A DNA stretch of 64,000 nucleotides from Halodesulfovibrio sp. (lineage in GTDB: Bacteria; Desulfobacterota; Desulfovibrionia; Desulfovibrionales; Desulfovibrionaceae): the NCBI RefSeq assembly GCF_025210605.1, contig NZ_JAOARI010000031.1, forward strand, positions 1 to 64,000, read 5' to 3'. Below, piece by piece: positions 1 to 8,327 of the stretch. Under the pieces are notes generated by a model. That model saw only the letters and a list, made by a program, of their open reading frames with translations. It was not told the origin of the DNA and searched no databases. Every line of letters begins with the position of its first letter. The stretch's first letter is position 1. The position numbers and the translations under genes were made by a program.

Positions 1-25
1 ATATTACTTTGAGCCAAGTGAAAGA

Positions 26-51
26 GGCGGTTGCTTTAATAAACAACCGCC
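26..51 (-). terminator. Hairpin downstream of mtnA
   Basis: An inverted repeat (GCGGTTG and CAACCGC arms) lies about 165 bases past the mtnA stop. A near copy with the same CCCCAAAAAGAA flank occurs at 41651-41678, downstream of another minus-strand gene. Following U-run quality is poor here, so terminator activity is only likely by analogy. Confidence 0.4.
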
Positions 52-140
52 CCAAAAAGAAACTAGGTTTCAGGACAACCATCGAGTTTTTAACTGAACT
101 CGGAATATATCAACTGTTAAGTTTGACGTGACAATCTGCG

Positions 141-182
141 CGAGAAAGGTTCTTAAAGCCCGCGGCAGCGTCGTCGAAGACA
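141..182 (-). repeat. Partial inverted copy of the intergenic repeat (first module)
   Basis: On the minus strand this reads the same as the opening of the 3031-3432 repeat: GTCTTCGACGACGCTGCCGC followed by the GGCTTTAAGAACC segment. It follows the mtnA stop in the direction of mtnA transcription. The other modules of the repeat are missing. Confidence 0.75.
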
Positions 183-216
183 CCAAGCTTCTATCAATAA
201 CTGCATAGCATAGAAG

Positions 217-1266
217 CTATTTACCCTGTTCCTCGAAAGCTTTTTTGATGGACTCTGAAAACGGAGGACGCAGCACGCCGACTTCGGTCACAATTCCTGC
301 GATAAGCTCGTTTGGAGTCGGGTCAAAAGCAAAGTTAAATACAGGAACATCATCTGGTGTAATTTGAGTATCGCCTACATGCGTTACTTCCAATGGGGTG
401 CGGTCTTCAATCGGGGTAGAATCTCCATCAGGCATATTTCTATCGATGGTAGATAATGGTGCTGCCACATAGAAAGGAACATTGTGTGCTTTCGCGAGTA
501 ATGCGACAGAGTAGGTACCAATTTTGTTTACAGCATCGCCATTTGCAGCAACACGGTCTGCGCCGACGACAACTTTATCTACCATTCCACGACGCATAAG
601 AAGTCCACAAGCGTTGTCGCATGCTACGGAAACCGGAATGCCGTCCTCTTTAAGCTCATAGGCTGTCAGACGTGCGCCTTGCAGGAACGGACGGGTTTCG
701 TTTGCGATAACAGAGATGTCTTTTTTACCTGCATCCACTGCACCACGCACAACTCCAAGTGCTGTGCCGTATCCAGCTGTTGCCAGCGCGCCTGCGTTAC
801 AGTGCGTCATAACAGTGTCGCCGTCGTCAATTACGGTTGCACCGTGCACTCCAATAAGCTTGCAAATTTCAATATCTTCTTTGTGGATTACTTTTGCTTC
901 TTCAAGCCAGATGTCCATCAGTGCTTCAATGGTTTCTGCCTGAGAAGATTCCCATAGAGCTTTCATACGTTCTACGCCCCAACGTAAGTTAACTGCGGTA
1001 GGACGAGCTTCTGCAATTTCTTCTAATTTAGCATCAAGATCTTTTTTCCAATTTTCGCTGCCAGAAACTTCTTTTGCCGCAATCCAGCAGCCATACGCAG
1101 CTGTAACTCCAATTGCCGGAGCACCACGTACAACCATTGTTTGCAGGGCGTAAATAATATGTTCCACAGTCTGGCAACAGTAATCATCTTCGCGTGTTGG
1201 AAGATAACGCTGGTCAAGCAGTACAAGTGCTGCATCTTCATCAGAAAATCGGATATGACGTTCCAT
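217..1266 (-). CDS. mtnA: S-methyl-5-thioribose-1-phosphate isomerase
   Basis: Converts the aldose 5-methylthioribose-1-phosphate to the ketose methylthioribulose-1-phosphate, an early cytoplasmic step of methionine salvage from methylthioadenosine. At 349 residues it has the usual family length. Visible hallmarks are the RGAPAIG phosphate-binding stretch (about 47-53), a catalytic cysteine in [10 protein letters not shown] (Cys156) and a catalytic aspartate in [11 protein letters not shown] (Asp237). It belongs to the eIF2B-alpha-like fold. ATG start at 1266 with a purine-rich AGAGAG upstream. No other salvage gene is adjacent, so whether the product enters the classical cycle or an alternative shunt cannot be told here. 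Eukaryotic-type eIF2B subunits are the only close alternative and lack this Cys/Asp pair. Confidence 0.95.
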   Translation of the reverse strand: MERHIRFSDEDAALVLLDQRYLPTREDDYCCQTVEHIIYALQTMVVRGAPAIGVTAAYGCWIAAKEVSGSENWKKDLDAKLEEIAEARPTAVNLRWGVERMKALWESSQAETIEALMDIWLEEAKVIHKEDIEICKLIGVHGATVIDDGDTVMTHCNAGALATAGYGTALGVVRGAVDAGKKDISVIANETRPFLQGARLTAYELKEDGIPVSVACDNACGLLMRRGMVDKVVVGADRVAANGDAVNKIGTYSVALLAKAHNVPFYVAAPLSTIDRNMPDGDSTPIEDRTPLEVTHVGDTQITPDDVPVFNFAFDPTPNELIAGIVTEVGVLRPPFSESIKKAFEEQGK

Positions 1267-1659
1267 TTTATTCTCTCTATGGGTTTAGAAAACGCTTCGA
1301 TATGTCGATAAAAAACCAAGGCGTAGTGCTAACTGCAATTTTTCGAGACAGTTAATGTGGATTGTACCGTGCCTGAATTTCCTAACAATCATGTAGTCTG
1401 CACAATTCACTTTAATGCCGCATGTTGTGAGGGCAGTAGCATATGCATATTCTTTATCTCGGTTTCTACCGTGCCGCATGGATGTCTAGGTAACAACGCA
1501 AAGAAACGCATCCTGTGAATAAAAATTACAGCCGAACAGATACCCTGTTGTTCTACTCTGAGCAAGGTAGTGCACCGCTTGCCCCATAGGGCACTTCAGG
1601 CTATTACACGTGGTAGAGAGGGTTAAGATTAACTATGATAGTAAACTTTAGAGGTTAAT
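1267..1659. other. Divergent intergenic region mtnA / diguanylate cyclase
   Basis: Contains the promoters of two divergent genes. A small perfect hairpin (TGCCC, CATA, GGGCA at 1580-1593) is the only structure I see. No SAM-riboswitch-like architecture was recognised upstream of mtnA, and no convincing small gene. Confidence 0.4.
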
Positions 1660-2964
1660 ATGAGAGCGCTCAGGGATCTAGTTCTCTCTTTGTTTCTGCC
1701 TATTGCCGTGCTTGGTGGAACATATTTTATTTCAATGAATCAGCATGTTATTCCGCATTCTGTGGTACCTATTCTGCCATCGTTACCGTTTGTTATTGCG
1801 ATTAGCGGTGGTGCAATGGCGTGGAAGTTCAAGCGCAGTAAAGCAGTCTTTTTGCTGATACTGATTGCCCTTGCATGCTGGCTTATTACCTTACATTTGC
1901 CTGGGATGAGTAGCACCGGAATGCGTTTGCGGCAGGCATATGGACTTTCTGCCCTGCTATTGCCGTTAAATCTGGCTATTTTTGCCTACTGTGAAGACAG
2001 GGGAGTTTTCACTTTCTGGGGGGCTCTTTCTGCACTGTTTATCGCTGCACAAGCCGCTGTTGTTGCCGCTGTTCTAGAGCCTGCGCAAGGCAGTGACTTC
2101 ATAGCTTGGGTACATGCTATAGCAATGCCGCTGGACAGGCATGATCTTTTGCCTGCATGGGCAAGCAGCTGGACATTTTTACCGCAGCCAGTGCTTATTG
2201 TAGCAGGCAGCGTATTATTCCTTTTATGCCTGTTTATGATAATTAATCGCGGTAAACGTGACAGCACGTACGTTACGTTAATTACGAGCTGCATAGCGGT
2301 TCTTGCAGCGTATCATTATGTGGCTGTTCCTAATGTCAGTGCATTGTTCTTCATGGCAACCGCTTTTATTATTACGCTTTCCTTATTTCAGGACTCATAT
2401 TTCATGGCGTATGTGGACGAACTGACAGAGTTACCGTCTAGACGTGCGCTTAATGCAGACTTTAAAAAGCTTGGTCGTAAATATGCCCTTGCAATGGTTG
2501 ATATCGACCATTTCAAGAAATTTAACGACACATACGGGCATGATATCGGCGATGATGTGCTTCGCATGGTAGCTGGTCACCTTTCCAGAGTGACAGGTGG
2601 AGGCACAGCCTATCGATATGGTGGTGAAGAATTTACCATTGTTTTCCCAAAGGGTGTTGCCAAGGAAGTTGAATCACACCTAGATGATTTACGCCAACGG
2701 ATAGCTCGAACAGACTTTCATATCCGTAGTGGCAAACGTGCACCAAAAAAGAAAAATGTACGTAAGGGCGCTGTAAACGTCACAATCTCCATTGGTATTG
2801 CAGAACGCACAGATGGAGCACAGTCACCTATGGATGTGGTAAAGCTTGCAGATAAAGCGCTCTACAAAGCAAAAGGAGCAGGGCGTAATATTGTGAAAAT
2901 TGCAAGTGCGCCACGCAATTCTCGATCAAAAGAGAAATCTTCGAAGCGTAATTTTCGTAAATAA
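1660..2964 (+). CDS. Membrane-bound diguanylate cyclase (GGDEF)
   Basis: Synthesises the second messenger c-di-GMP from two GTP at the inner membrane. The first about 245 of 434 residues are hydrophobic and predict roughly eight membrane helices with no recognised ligand-binding domain, so the sensed signal is unknown. The GGDEF domain starts at the DELTELPSRRAL linker. It keeps the metal/GTP residues in VDIDHFKKFNDTYGHDIGD and has an intact active-site loop GGEEF at 321-325, so it should be active. The usual RxxD inhibitory site five residues upstream is absent (TGGG there), implying no classical product inhibition. A Lys/Arg-rich insert (KRAPKKKNVRKG) interrupts the second half, and the C-terminus is very basic. 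It converges on a chemoreceptor gene across a repeat-bearing intergenic region. Confidence 0.92.
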   Translation: MRALRDLVLSLFLPIAVLGGTYFISMNQHVIPHSVVPILPSLPFVIAISGGAMAWKFKRSKAVFLLILIALACWLITLHLPGMSSTGMRLRQAYGLSALLLPLNLAIFAYCEDRGVFTFWGALSALFIAAQAAVVAAVLEPAQGSDFIAWVHAIAMPLDRHDLLPAWASSWTFLPQPVLIVAGSVLFLLCLFMIINRGKRDSTYVTLITSCIAVLAAYHYVAVPNVSALFFMATAFIITLSLFQDSYFMAYVDELTELPSRRALNADFKKLGRKYALAMVDIDHFKKFNDTYGHDIGDDVLRMVAGHLSRVTGGGTAYRYGGEEFTIVFPKGVAKEVESHLDDLRQRIARTDFHIRSGKRAPKKKNVRKGAVNVTISIGIAERTDGAQSPMDVVKLADKALYKAKGAGRNIVKIASAPRNSRSKEKSSKRNFRK

Positions 2965-3030
2965 AAATTGTTGGCTTTCGCTTACAAGCCGTTAGCGAGG
3001 TTCAGATGCAAAGGCTTGCCGTAGTTTTTT

Positions 3031-3432
3031 GTCTTCGACGACGCTGCCGCGGGCTTTAAGAACCTTTCTCGAAGAAAGGTTCTTAAAAATCTCCAAAGAC
3101 TTTTATTAGCGAGATCAGCACGTTTTTTCCGCTCTCTCGCGGCTTAAGCGACACGACCTTTTTCGTATCCGTGTGCGCTTCTTTCATACTAAGTTCTTTT
3201 GATGGGAACTTAATTAAGAGTTGAATAGTACAAACAAAAAGGCTGTCCTGCATGTGTAGGACAGCCTTTTTGTTTAAATTAAGTTACGCTAAGCCGTGCA
3301 AAGACATATCCAACGGGATACCCTCGCATAATAAAAAGTTTTGAAGGGGGTCTGGGGGAAACTTTGCAAAAGTTTCAGCCCAGCCGCCGGAGGCAACAAT
3401 CCCTCGGAGAGTCGCCGAAGGCTTTTAAGAAC
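3031..3432 (+). repeat. Dispersed convergent-junction repeat, copy A
   Basis: About 400 bases shared with 29770-30140 and 47335-47751. Three hairpins occur in fixed order: AAGAACCTTTC/GAAAGGTTCTT (3058-3084), the AGGCTGTCCT/AGGACAGCCT terminator (3236-3271) and a large CTGGG..AAACTTT/AAAGTTTC..CCCAG stem (3352-3383). Between the hairpins the copies diverge more. It separates the convergent diguanylate cyclase and chemoreceptor genes. I see no ORF conserved among the copies, so it is not an insertion sequence in any obvious sense. Confidence 0.85.
3236..3271. terminator. Bidirectional rho-independent terminator in repeat copy A
   Basis: AAAAAGGCTGTCCT and AGGACAGCCTTTTT arms flank an eight-base loop. 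The A-run on one side and T-run on the other let it serve both convergent genes. Confidence 0.85.
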
Positions 3433-3464
3433 AGCCTTCGAAGACACGTCCCCTCACTGCATTT

Positions 3465-5282
3465 TTATGCATCAGCTTTTAGTTGTTCAATAACGGCATC
3501 TAAGTTTTCTGCTTGGGCTACAAGCTCTTTTGTGTTCGAAGCAGATATATCGACGAGATTTGTATTTTCTTTTGCGATGAGATCAATTTCTTCAACGCTC
3601 CTAGTGATCTCTTCAGAAGCTGCTGATTGTTGCTCTGCGGCAGCTGCAATTGATTGTACCTGCTCTGCTGCTGATTCAACAGCAACAACGATATCTCTAA
3701 GTACCTCGCCGGATTTACCTGAAAGGGTTTGCACAGAATTAACAGCTTCGAGGGTTTCATCCATTCCTTGAGCATTGAGCTTGGCAAGGTCTTGTATTGT
3801 TTTAATGTTGCTGCTTACTTCATGGGTCGCGTTCATAGTTTTTTCTGCAAGCTTACGCACTTCATCTGCAACAACGGCAAAGCCTCTTCCTGCATCACCT
3901 GCACGCGCAGCTTCAATAGCCGCATTCAAAGCCAACAAGTTGGTTTGGTCTGCAATGTCATTAATGACGTTAATGATATCACCAATGGACTCTGATTGAG
4001 CATCGAGCGTGTTCATGTTGCCTTTCAACTCTACACTGCGTGAATGTAATTGTGTGATAGCAGCAACGGTTTCTGTAACGACATCCTCACCGTGTTGTGC
4101 CATTTCGCGGGAACGCTCTGCATCTGATGATGCTTCGCTCGCATTTCTGGCTACTTCCAGCACGGTTGCGTTCATTTCTTCCATAGCTGTTGCGGCATCA
4201 CTAATGCGTGTCATTTGGGAGTTTGTGCCTTGCAGAATATTTGAATTCTGTGTGAACAGTGACCCGATTTCGTCATTCATGCTGTGAACAAAACCTTCTA
4301 ATTGAGACGCTGCTGTAAGGATGCCGTCGCGTGTGGCAACTTCGGCTTGTGCCCGCGCATCTTCAGCCTGCTCTGCTGCTTGGTGTGCTTTGCGAGCTTG
4401 CTGTTGAGCTTCAGCCTCTTTTTCTTCCATTTCTTTTTTATCAAGCCTGAAGGTTGCAACCATTTGAGTCAGTGATTGCTGTAAATTGGTTATTTCATCG
4501 CGTCCATCGATGGAAATAGGGACATCAAGATTGCCGGATGCTACTTGCTGAGCTGCATCTGTCGCATCTGAAAGAGGGCGCAGGATGCTGCGTGAAATCA
4601 TAAGGCACAGTGCAATGATGAAGACAAAAATAACGGAAAAAAGAATAATTTTTTCTAAGAAAGCATCATCTGTCATTGCTGTGATTGTGCTATTGATGCC
4701 CTCTCCTTTCGCTTCAATGCTATCAATATAAACACCTGTTCCGATGATATACCCCGTGTTACCTATCATGGTTGCGTAGCTGATTTTAGGCTGGTTTCCC
4801 ATACCGGGTTTTTCAAAGATATATTCTACAAAACCGCCACCAGACTGTGCCTTAAATGCCAGTTGTTTGAGAAACTGAACACCATTGGAGTCCCTCAGGC
4901 TCTCAATATTTTCACCAACTCGTGATGGTGTTGGCGGAAATGCTACCAGCTTGTTGTCTTTGTAGATGAAGAAATAGCCAGAATTGTCCTGTTCGTATCG
5001 CAGGTTGTGTACTGCATTTTGTAGTGCTGCGTGTTGTTCGGCTACTGGTAATTGACTAATCTTTTTATTTAATAAATGAGCCAGAGTTGTAGTAGCAAGC
5101 TTAATTGAATTTTGACGCCCTTCAAACATTTCATTTTTAGCTGTTGCTACTGAATAATCTTTGATTTGCTGTGTAGTAAAATAGAAAAGAGAAAAAGCAC
5201 CGAGAATGCACAGCATATTAATGAGCAGTAATGATAATATTCTGCACTGAATAGTAAACCTGCGTAACATAAACCCCTCCAT
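3465..5282 (-). CDS. Methyl-accepting chemotaxis protein with a single Cache domain
   Basis: A 605-residue transmembrane chemoreceptor that would signal through CheW/CheA. Order of parts: a short cytoplasmic start, TM1 (about 12-33), a periplasmic region of about 175 residues resembling the sCache_2 type (the [17 protein letters not shown] and [14 protein letters not shown] stretches), TM2 (about 212-232), HAMP, a coiled coil, then the signalling domain. The highly conserved hairpin tip, [18 protein letters not shown], lies near residues 441-458. No C-terminal CheR/CheB-binding pentapeptide is visible. ATG start at 5282 follows a GGAGGGG-like ribosome site. Cache_2 receptors commonly bind small organic acids, but the ligand here is unknown. 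Confidence 0.95.
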   Translation of the reverse strand: MEGFMLRRFTIQCRILSLLLINMLCILGAFSLFYFTTQQIKDYSVATAKNEMFEGRQNSIKLATTTLAHLLNKKISQLPVAEQHAALQNAVHNLRYEQDNSGYFFIYKDNKLVAFPPTPSRVGENIESLRDSNGVQFLKQLAFKAQSGGGFVEYIFEKPGMGNQPKISYATMIGNTGYIIGTGVYIDSIEAKGEGINSTITAMTDDAFLEKIILFSVIFVFIIALCLMISRSILRPLSDATDAAQQVASGNLDVPISIDGRDEITNLQQSLTQMVATFRLDKKEMEEKEAEAQQQARKAHQAAEQAEDARAQAEVATRDGILTAASQLEGFVHSMNDEIGSLFTQNSNILQGTNSQMTRISDAATAMEEMNATVLEVARNASEASSDAERSREMAQHGEDVVTETVAAITQLHSRSVELKGNMNTLDAQSESIGDIINVINDIADQTNLLALNAAIEAARAGDAGRGFAVVADEVRKLAEKTMNATHEVSSNIKTIQDLAKLNAQGMDETLEAVNSVQTLSGKSGEVLRDIVVAVESAAEQVQSIAAAAEQQSAASEEITRSVEEIDLIAKENTNLVDISASNTKELVAQAENLDAVIEQLKADA

Positions 5283-5650
5283 GATACGCGCCGTTTACAA
5301 ACGGCAAGTTAGTGTTATGTGAAAATTCCTAGGTTCGTATGTTCAGCCCCCTACTAATAGTAAGAGAAACTATTAGCGTTAATAGTCTTGTACATGTTCT
5401 TTCAGAAAGGTCAATAAGTTTCCGTAATTTTAGCCAAAAATGTTCACTACATTATTTTTAGAGAACAGCACAATGAGAAATAAAAGTATCTGTTAAAGGC
5501 ACATTCTTTTTTTACAAAAAAACACGCCATTTTTTTCAAAATGGCGTGTTGATGTAAGGGGAATATAACGTTTTAAAAGACAAAGTTAGTCAAACTGTTA
5601 GGAGCGGATCATGTGTAGAACAAAACAAGGAGAGGTAACGTATAGAGTGA
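5283..5650. other. Intergenic region between chemoreceptor and NicO genes
   Basis: Holds the upstream region of the chemoreceptor gene and the terminator of the NicO operon (separate entry). AT-rich; no additional gene seen. Confidence 0.4.
5516..5550 (-). terminator. Terminator of the DUF1007-NicO operon
   Basis: AACACGCCAT and ATGGCGTGTT arms. On the minus strand the hairpin is followed by TTTTTGT, about 100 bases beyond the NicO stop. Confidence 0.8.
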
Positions 5651-6568
5651 CTATAGTTGAGAGGTGGCTACAAGCAGCCAACCTGTAGCAATAATGATGG
5701 TACCAGCAAGGACTGAAAAAGAAGTGTGCAAGATAGATATCGCTGTTGAGCTTCTTCCTGCAACATGCATAAGAATTTTTCGTGAATGGATACTAAAAAA
5801 GCCGAATAGTGACGTTGTAATGCCCATGCCCATGGTAAAGAACAACGTTCCCAACAGTCCAGTTGTCAGCAGATTAAGACTAAGCGCGAACGACAGCAGT
5901 AACGCTGCGCCGGGGCACGGTACTAGACCGGAAATTACAGCAACAGTGACAATTCCTTTGGTGTTGGCTTCCTTGGGCGCGTGTTTTTTGTTGTTGCGGG
6001 GCAGTACTTCGTATAGCGCATGAAGCAAAATAAAAATGCCTAGCCCAATAATAAGGTAATAACTTGTGGTCTGAAGTGGGGCACTGGCAGAACTGAGCGC
6101 TCGGCTTCCTTTTAAATTTAATAGAAAATATGCACCCAGTACTACAATGATAGCAGATAGAGTGTGCACGGCAGTCAGCAGGTGCCCCATGATAACACCT
6201 TTGAGCATCGTTCCTTTTCGACCAAGAAAATACGAAAAAACAATCGATTTTCCATGTCCCGGTCCTAATGCGTGGATGATTCCATAGAGAAAAGAAAAAA
6301 GTAAGAACGCCCAAAATGCTTCGCCATTAGGGTGTTTTTTTATTTCACGCCCCAGCAATGTCATTTTTGCCCGCATAGTACGTTGGGCAAGATTCACCTT
6401 GCGTAATATTTGTGAATACTGAAGCGCAAAAAAACCGGCTTTATGCTGCACCGGCGCACTTTGCTCAATACTTTTGGAAGCTCCGTGTTTTCCGCCTGTA
6501 AATGGACTTCCCTGCGCGATTGAGAGCATGCACAGCACAAGTAGAATGGCGAGTAAGATTTTTCGCAT
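5651..6568 (-). CDS. NicO-family nickel/cobalt transporter
   Basis: Polytopic inner-membrane protein of 305 residues in the NicO/RcnA/UreH superfamily, moving Ni2+ or Co2+ across the membrane. A cleavable-looking signal segment (ending near SIAQGS) precedes about six to seven helices. The metal motif HALGPGHGKS sits in the first core helix, a conserved histidine in GHLLTAVH follows, and the second half contains GLVPCPGAALLL. The His-rich cytoplasmic loop typical of the RcnA exporter is reduced to a short basic segment (NNKKHAPKE), so direction of transport is open. It starts two bases after the DUF1007 gene stop, so the two are one operon. Nickel supply would suit NiFe hydrogenases, cobalt the corrinoid pathway nearby; that link is inference. 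Confidence 0.85.
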   Translation of the reverse strand: MRKILLAILLVLCMLSIAQGSPFTGGKHGASKSIEQSAPVQHKAGFFALQYSQILRKVNLAQRTMRAKMTLLGREIKKHPNGEAFWAFLLFSFLYGIIHALGPGHGKSIVFSYFLGRKGTMLKGVIMGHLLTAVHTLSAIIVVLGAYFLLNLKGSRALSSASAPLQTTSYYLIIGLGIFILLHALYEVLPRNNKKHAPKEANTKGIVTVAVISGLVPCPGAALLLSFALSLNLLTTGLLGTLFFTMGMGITTSLFGFFSIHSRKILMHVAGRSSTAISILHTSFSVLAGTIIIATGWLLVATSQL

Positions 6569-6570
6569 GA

Positions 6571-7158
6571 TTAAAACTCGAACGTCACTGCGGTAGGGAT
6601 AATTTGCCCCTGATAGAATGCAAGTTCAGGCGCATCATCAATGGAAAGCTGGAGATTAGTATTTCCGTTAACTGAAACAGCCTCAAGCGCGGTATAAAAA
6701 TCAGTATAATATGATGGATCAAAAATGGCGATTTGCATTTTTTGTGGAGCTGCTTTTTGGGCAATACCAACCGGTATGGTCATTTTATACGTAAGAATTC
6801 CGTCTGCAAAGCTAGCAGTAAAATTATTGAGCTTTGCAAAATGGATACGTTTTCCGTCAAGCGTTACGTGCACAAAAAAACTTTGTTCTGACAGATATCC
6901 TTCAATGTCTGGGCGCTGTTTCTTCCACTCTGCTTTACTCAACGTGCCGTCAGCATTTGTATCTAGATCAATTAAAAACATGTCACTGGACATTTCATCA
7001 AACGTCCAGATCACATCAATGGCAGCGAGATCGTTTTTTTCAAAGCGAAGTTTGAGTGCGCTGTCCACGAACACATGTGGGTGTGCCTGTGCAACACGCG
7101 GAACGGATATACTAAAACAAAGACAAAAAATAATGAGCAAGGAAATGGTTGTTCTCAT
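6571..7158 (-). CDS. DUF1007 family periplasmic protein
   Basis: A 195-residue secreted protein of the DUF1007 family, which commonly accompanies NicO-type metal transporters and is thought to be a periplasmic partner; its biochemical role is not established. A Sec signal peptide (MRTTISLLIIFCLCFS, ending near AQA) precedes HPHVFVDSALKL, the His-rich family signature likely to contact metal. An EF-hand-like stretch, DLDTNADGTLSKAEW, follows about 45 residues later. I place the start at 7158 because it opens directly into the signal peptide; a longer frame from 7293 would add 45 non-conserved residues and run into the divergent gene's promoter. Confidence 0.85.
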   Translation of the reverse strand: MRTTISLLIIFCLCFSISVPRVAQAHPHVFVDSALKLRFEKNDLAAIDVIWTFDEMSSDMFLIDLDTNADGTLSKAEWKKQRPDIEGYLSEQSFFVHVTLDGKRIHFAKLNNFTASFADGILTYKMTIPVGIAQKAAPQKMQIAIFDPSYYTDFYTALEAVSVNGNTNLQLSIDDAPELAFYQGQIIPTAVTFEF

Positions 7159-7286
7159 TTTATGACCGCTTGTAAAAGTTTGAAATGGCAGCTGTGTGGC
7201 GGTGCCATACGGAAATTGGGTTGGTATTAGGTGTCGTGCAAGCACCGTATACCAACGAGGAGAGATGAAAAAAAGCATTTTTCTAG

Positions 7287-7315
7287 TTGACATTGAAAAT
7301 CGTTTTCAATTAAGA
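7287..7315 (+). promoter_or_regulatory. Promoter of the DUF2325 operon with overlapping Fur box
   Basis: A perfect TTGACA -35 hexamer (7287-7292) with a weak TTAAGA -10 seventeen bases on. The spacer is filled by ATTGAAAATCGTTTTCAAT (7292-7310), an 8-3-8 palindrome close to the TGAAAATCATTTTCA Fur consensus. Such placement would block RNA polymerase when iron-loaded Fur binds. The divergent DUF1007 gene starts 134 bases away on the other side. Confidence 0.7.
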
Positions 7316-7356
7316 AGAGGGTAACGAAGAGGCCGGAATACATTTTTGGAGGCGTT

Positions 7357-7626
7357 ATGTGCGCAACGTTAATTGGTGGAATGGATAGATTGAAGCGAGA
7401 CTACATAAACACGGCAAAAAGTCAGGGCGTGAAATTGAAGGTGTTTACCGGAAAAGAAAACGCCATTGCCGGAAAAATGGGTAGCCCGGATATGGTTATT
7501 CTATTCACTAACAAAGTTTCGCACGCTGCCCGTAGAGAAGTTGTGCAATATGCCAAGTCGAAAGATATTCCGGTTCATATGGCTCATTCCTGTGGTGTTT
7601 CGACATTGAAGCAGGTTTTACGATAA
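7357..7626 (+). CDS. DUF2325 domain protein
   Basis: An 89-residue cytoplasmic protein matching the DUF2325 pattern: a Rossmann-like small domain beginning CATLIGGMDRLKRDY and ending HSCGVSTLKQVL. Cys2 and the late Cys in HSCG are typical positions. The biochemical function of the family is unknown. A GGAGG site (7348-7353) fits the ATG. It is transcribed from the Fur-box promoter and followed 13 bases later by a small TPR-like gene, forming a two-gene unit. From memory, Fur-regulated pairs of small uncharacterised genes are described in Desulfovibrio vulgaris; I cannot confirm that these are their orthologues. Confidence 0.8.
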   Translation: MCATLIGGMDRLKRDYINTAKSQGVKLKVFTGKENAIAGKMGSPDMVILFTNKVSHAARREVVQYAKSKDIPVHMAHSCGVSTLKQVLR

Positions 7627-7639
7627 TAGGGGGTACAAT

Positions 7640-7951
7640 ATGTGTGCTGCAAAAGAAATTGGTGCGCTTAGCAAAGCAGGTATGGCGGCAATGGCTGAAG
7701 GAAACTACATGAATGCAGAATTTATGATGCATCAAGCCATCCGTAGAGCAGAGCATCTTGGTGTAGATACCTACACAGCAAAGCTCAAAAATAACTTCGG
7801 AATAATTCTTAACTTGCAAGGCAAAAAGCAGGAAGCAGCAACTTATTTTGGCGAAGCACTCACTACAATTACCCGAACTATCGGAACCGAAAATAAGCTT
7901 TACCGCGTTATTGAAGCAAACTTGCATGATGCCCAAGTGACACAAGCATAG
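7640..7951 (+). CDS. Small TPR-like protein in putative Fur regulon
   Basis: A 103-residue, mostly helical protein without signal peptide. The segments SKAGMAAMAEGNYMNAEFMMHQAI and LKNNFGIILNLQGKKQEAATYFGEAL have the A/G-x2-Y and helix-pair spacing of tetratricopeptide repeats, giving roughly two repeats, so a protein-binding role is likely. A GGGGG site precedes the ATG and the gene follows DUF2325 by 13 bases, implying co-transcription and shared iron control. A rho-independent terminator lies about 140 bases downstream. No enzymatic motif is visible. Confidence 0.75.
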   Translation: MCAAKEIGALSKAGMAAMAEGNYMNAEFMMHQAIRRAEHLGVDTYTAKLKNNFGIILNLQGKKQEAATYFGEALTTITRTIGTENKLYRVIEANLHDAQVTQA

Positions 7952-8327
7952 CCCTCAACTGAGACTTAGTGCACAACACAACGATTTTTCTACTCAGTTA
8001 GTTTTATTATCTAGATTTTTTAAAAGGGAATACAGTAAGGTAATGGAATGACCTTTATCCTCCTTACAGACATATGGGCAAGTTCGAAAAGACGGTAGCA
8101 GAATTGCTACCGTCTTTTTGATTGCGGGGAGCAACATCGGTCATGCGCTGGCTGAACCAACGTAGACAACGGACTGTCTTTTACGAAAATAGTCCGTTGA
8201 TTTTTAGTACAGGTATAGAACTATGACTTTTTTCTAAGAGCTTACATGCTCTCTTGTAAGCAAGGTCTGCGATATCTATTTAGCGGGAAAGGCTATAGTT
8301 GGTGTGCAATGAATAGAGCAACAGAAC
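7952..8327. other. Convergent intergenic region with two hairpins
   Basis: Lies between the TPR-like gene and gpsA. Besides the terminator at 8087-8119 it has a second inverted repeat, CAACGGACT/AGTCCGTTG (8168-8199), followed by ATTTTT on the plus strand. The segment between the two could be a small transcript, but nothing supports that directly. Confidence 0.4.
8087..8119 (+). terminator. Rho-independent terminator
   Basis: GACGGTAGCA and TGCTACCGTC arms with a GAAT loop, followed by TTTTT; ends the DUF2325/TPR transcript. Confidence 0.9.
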
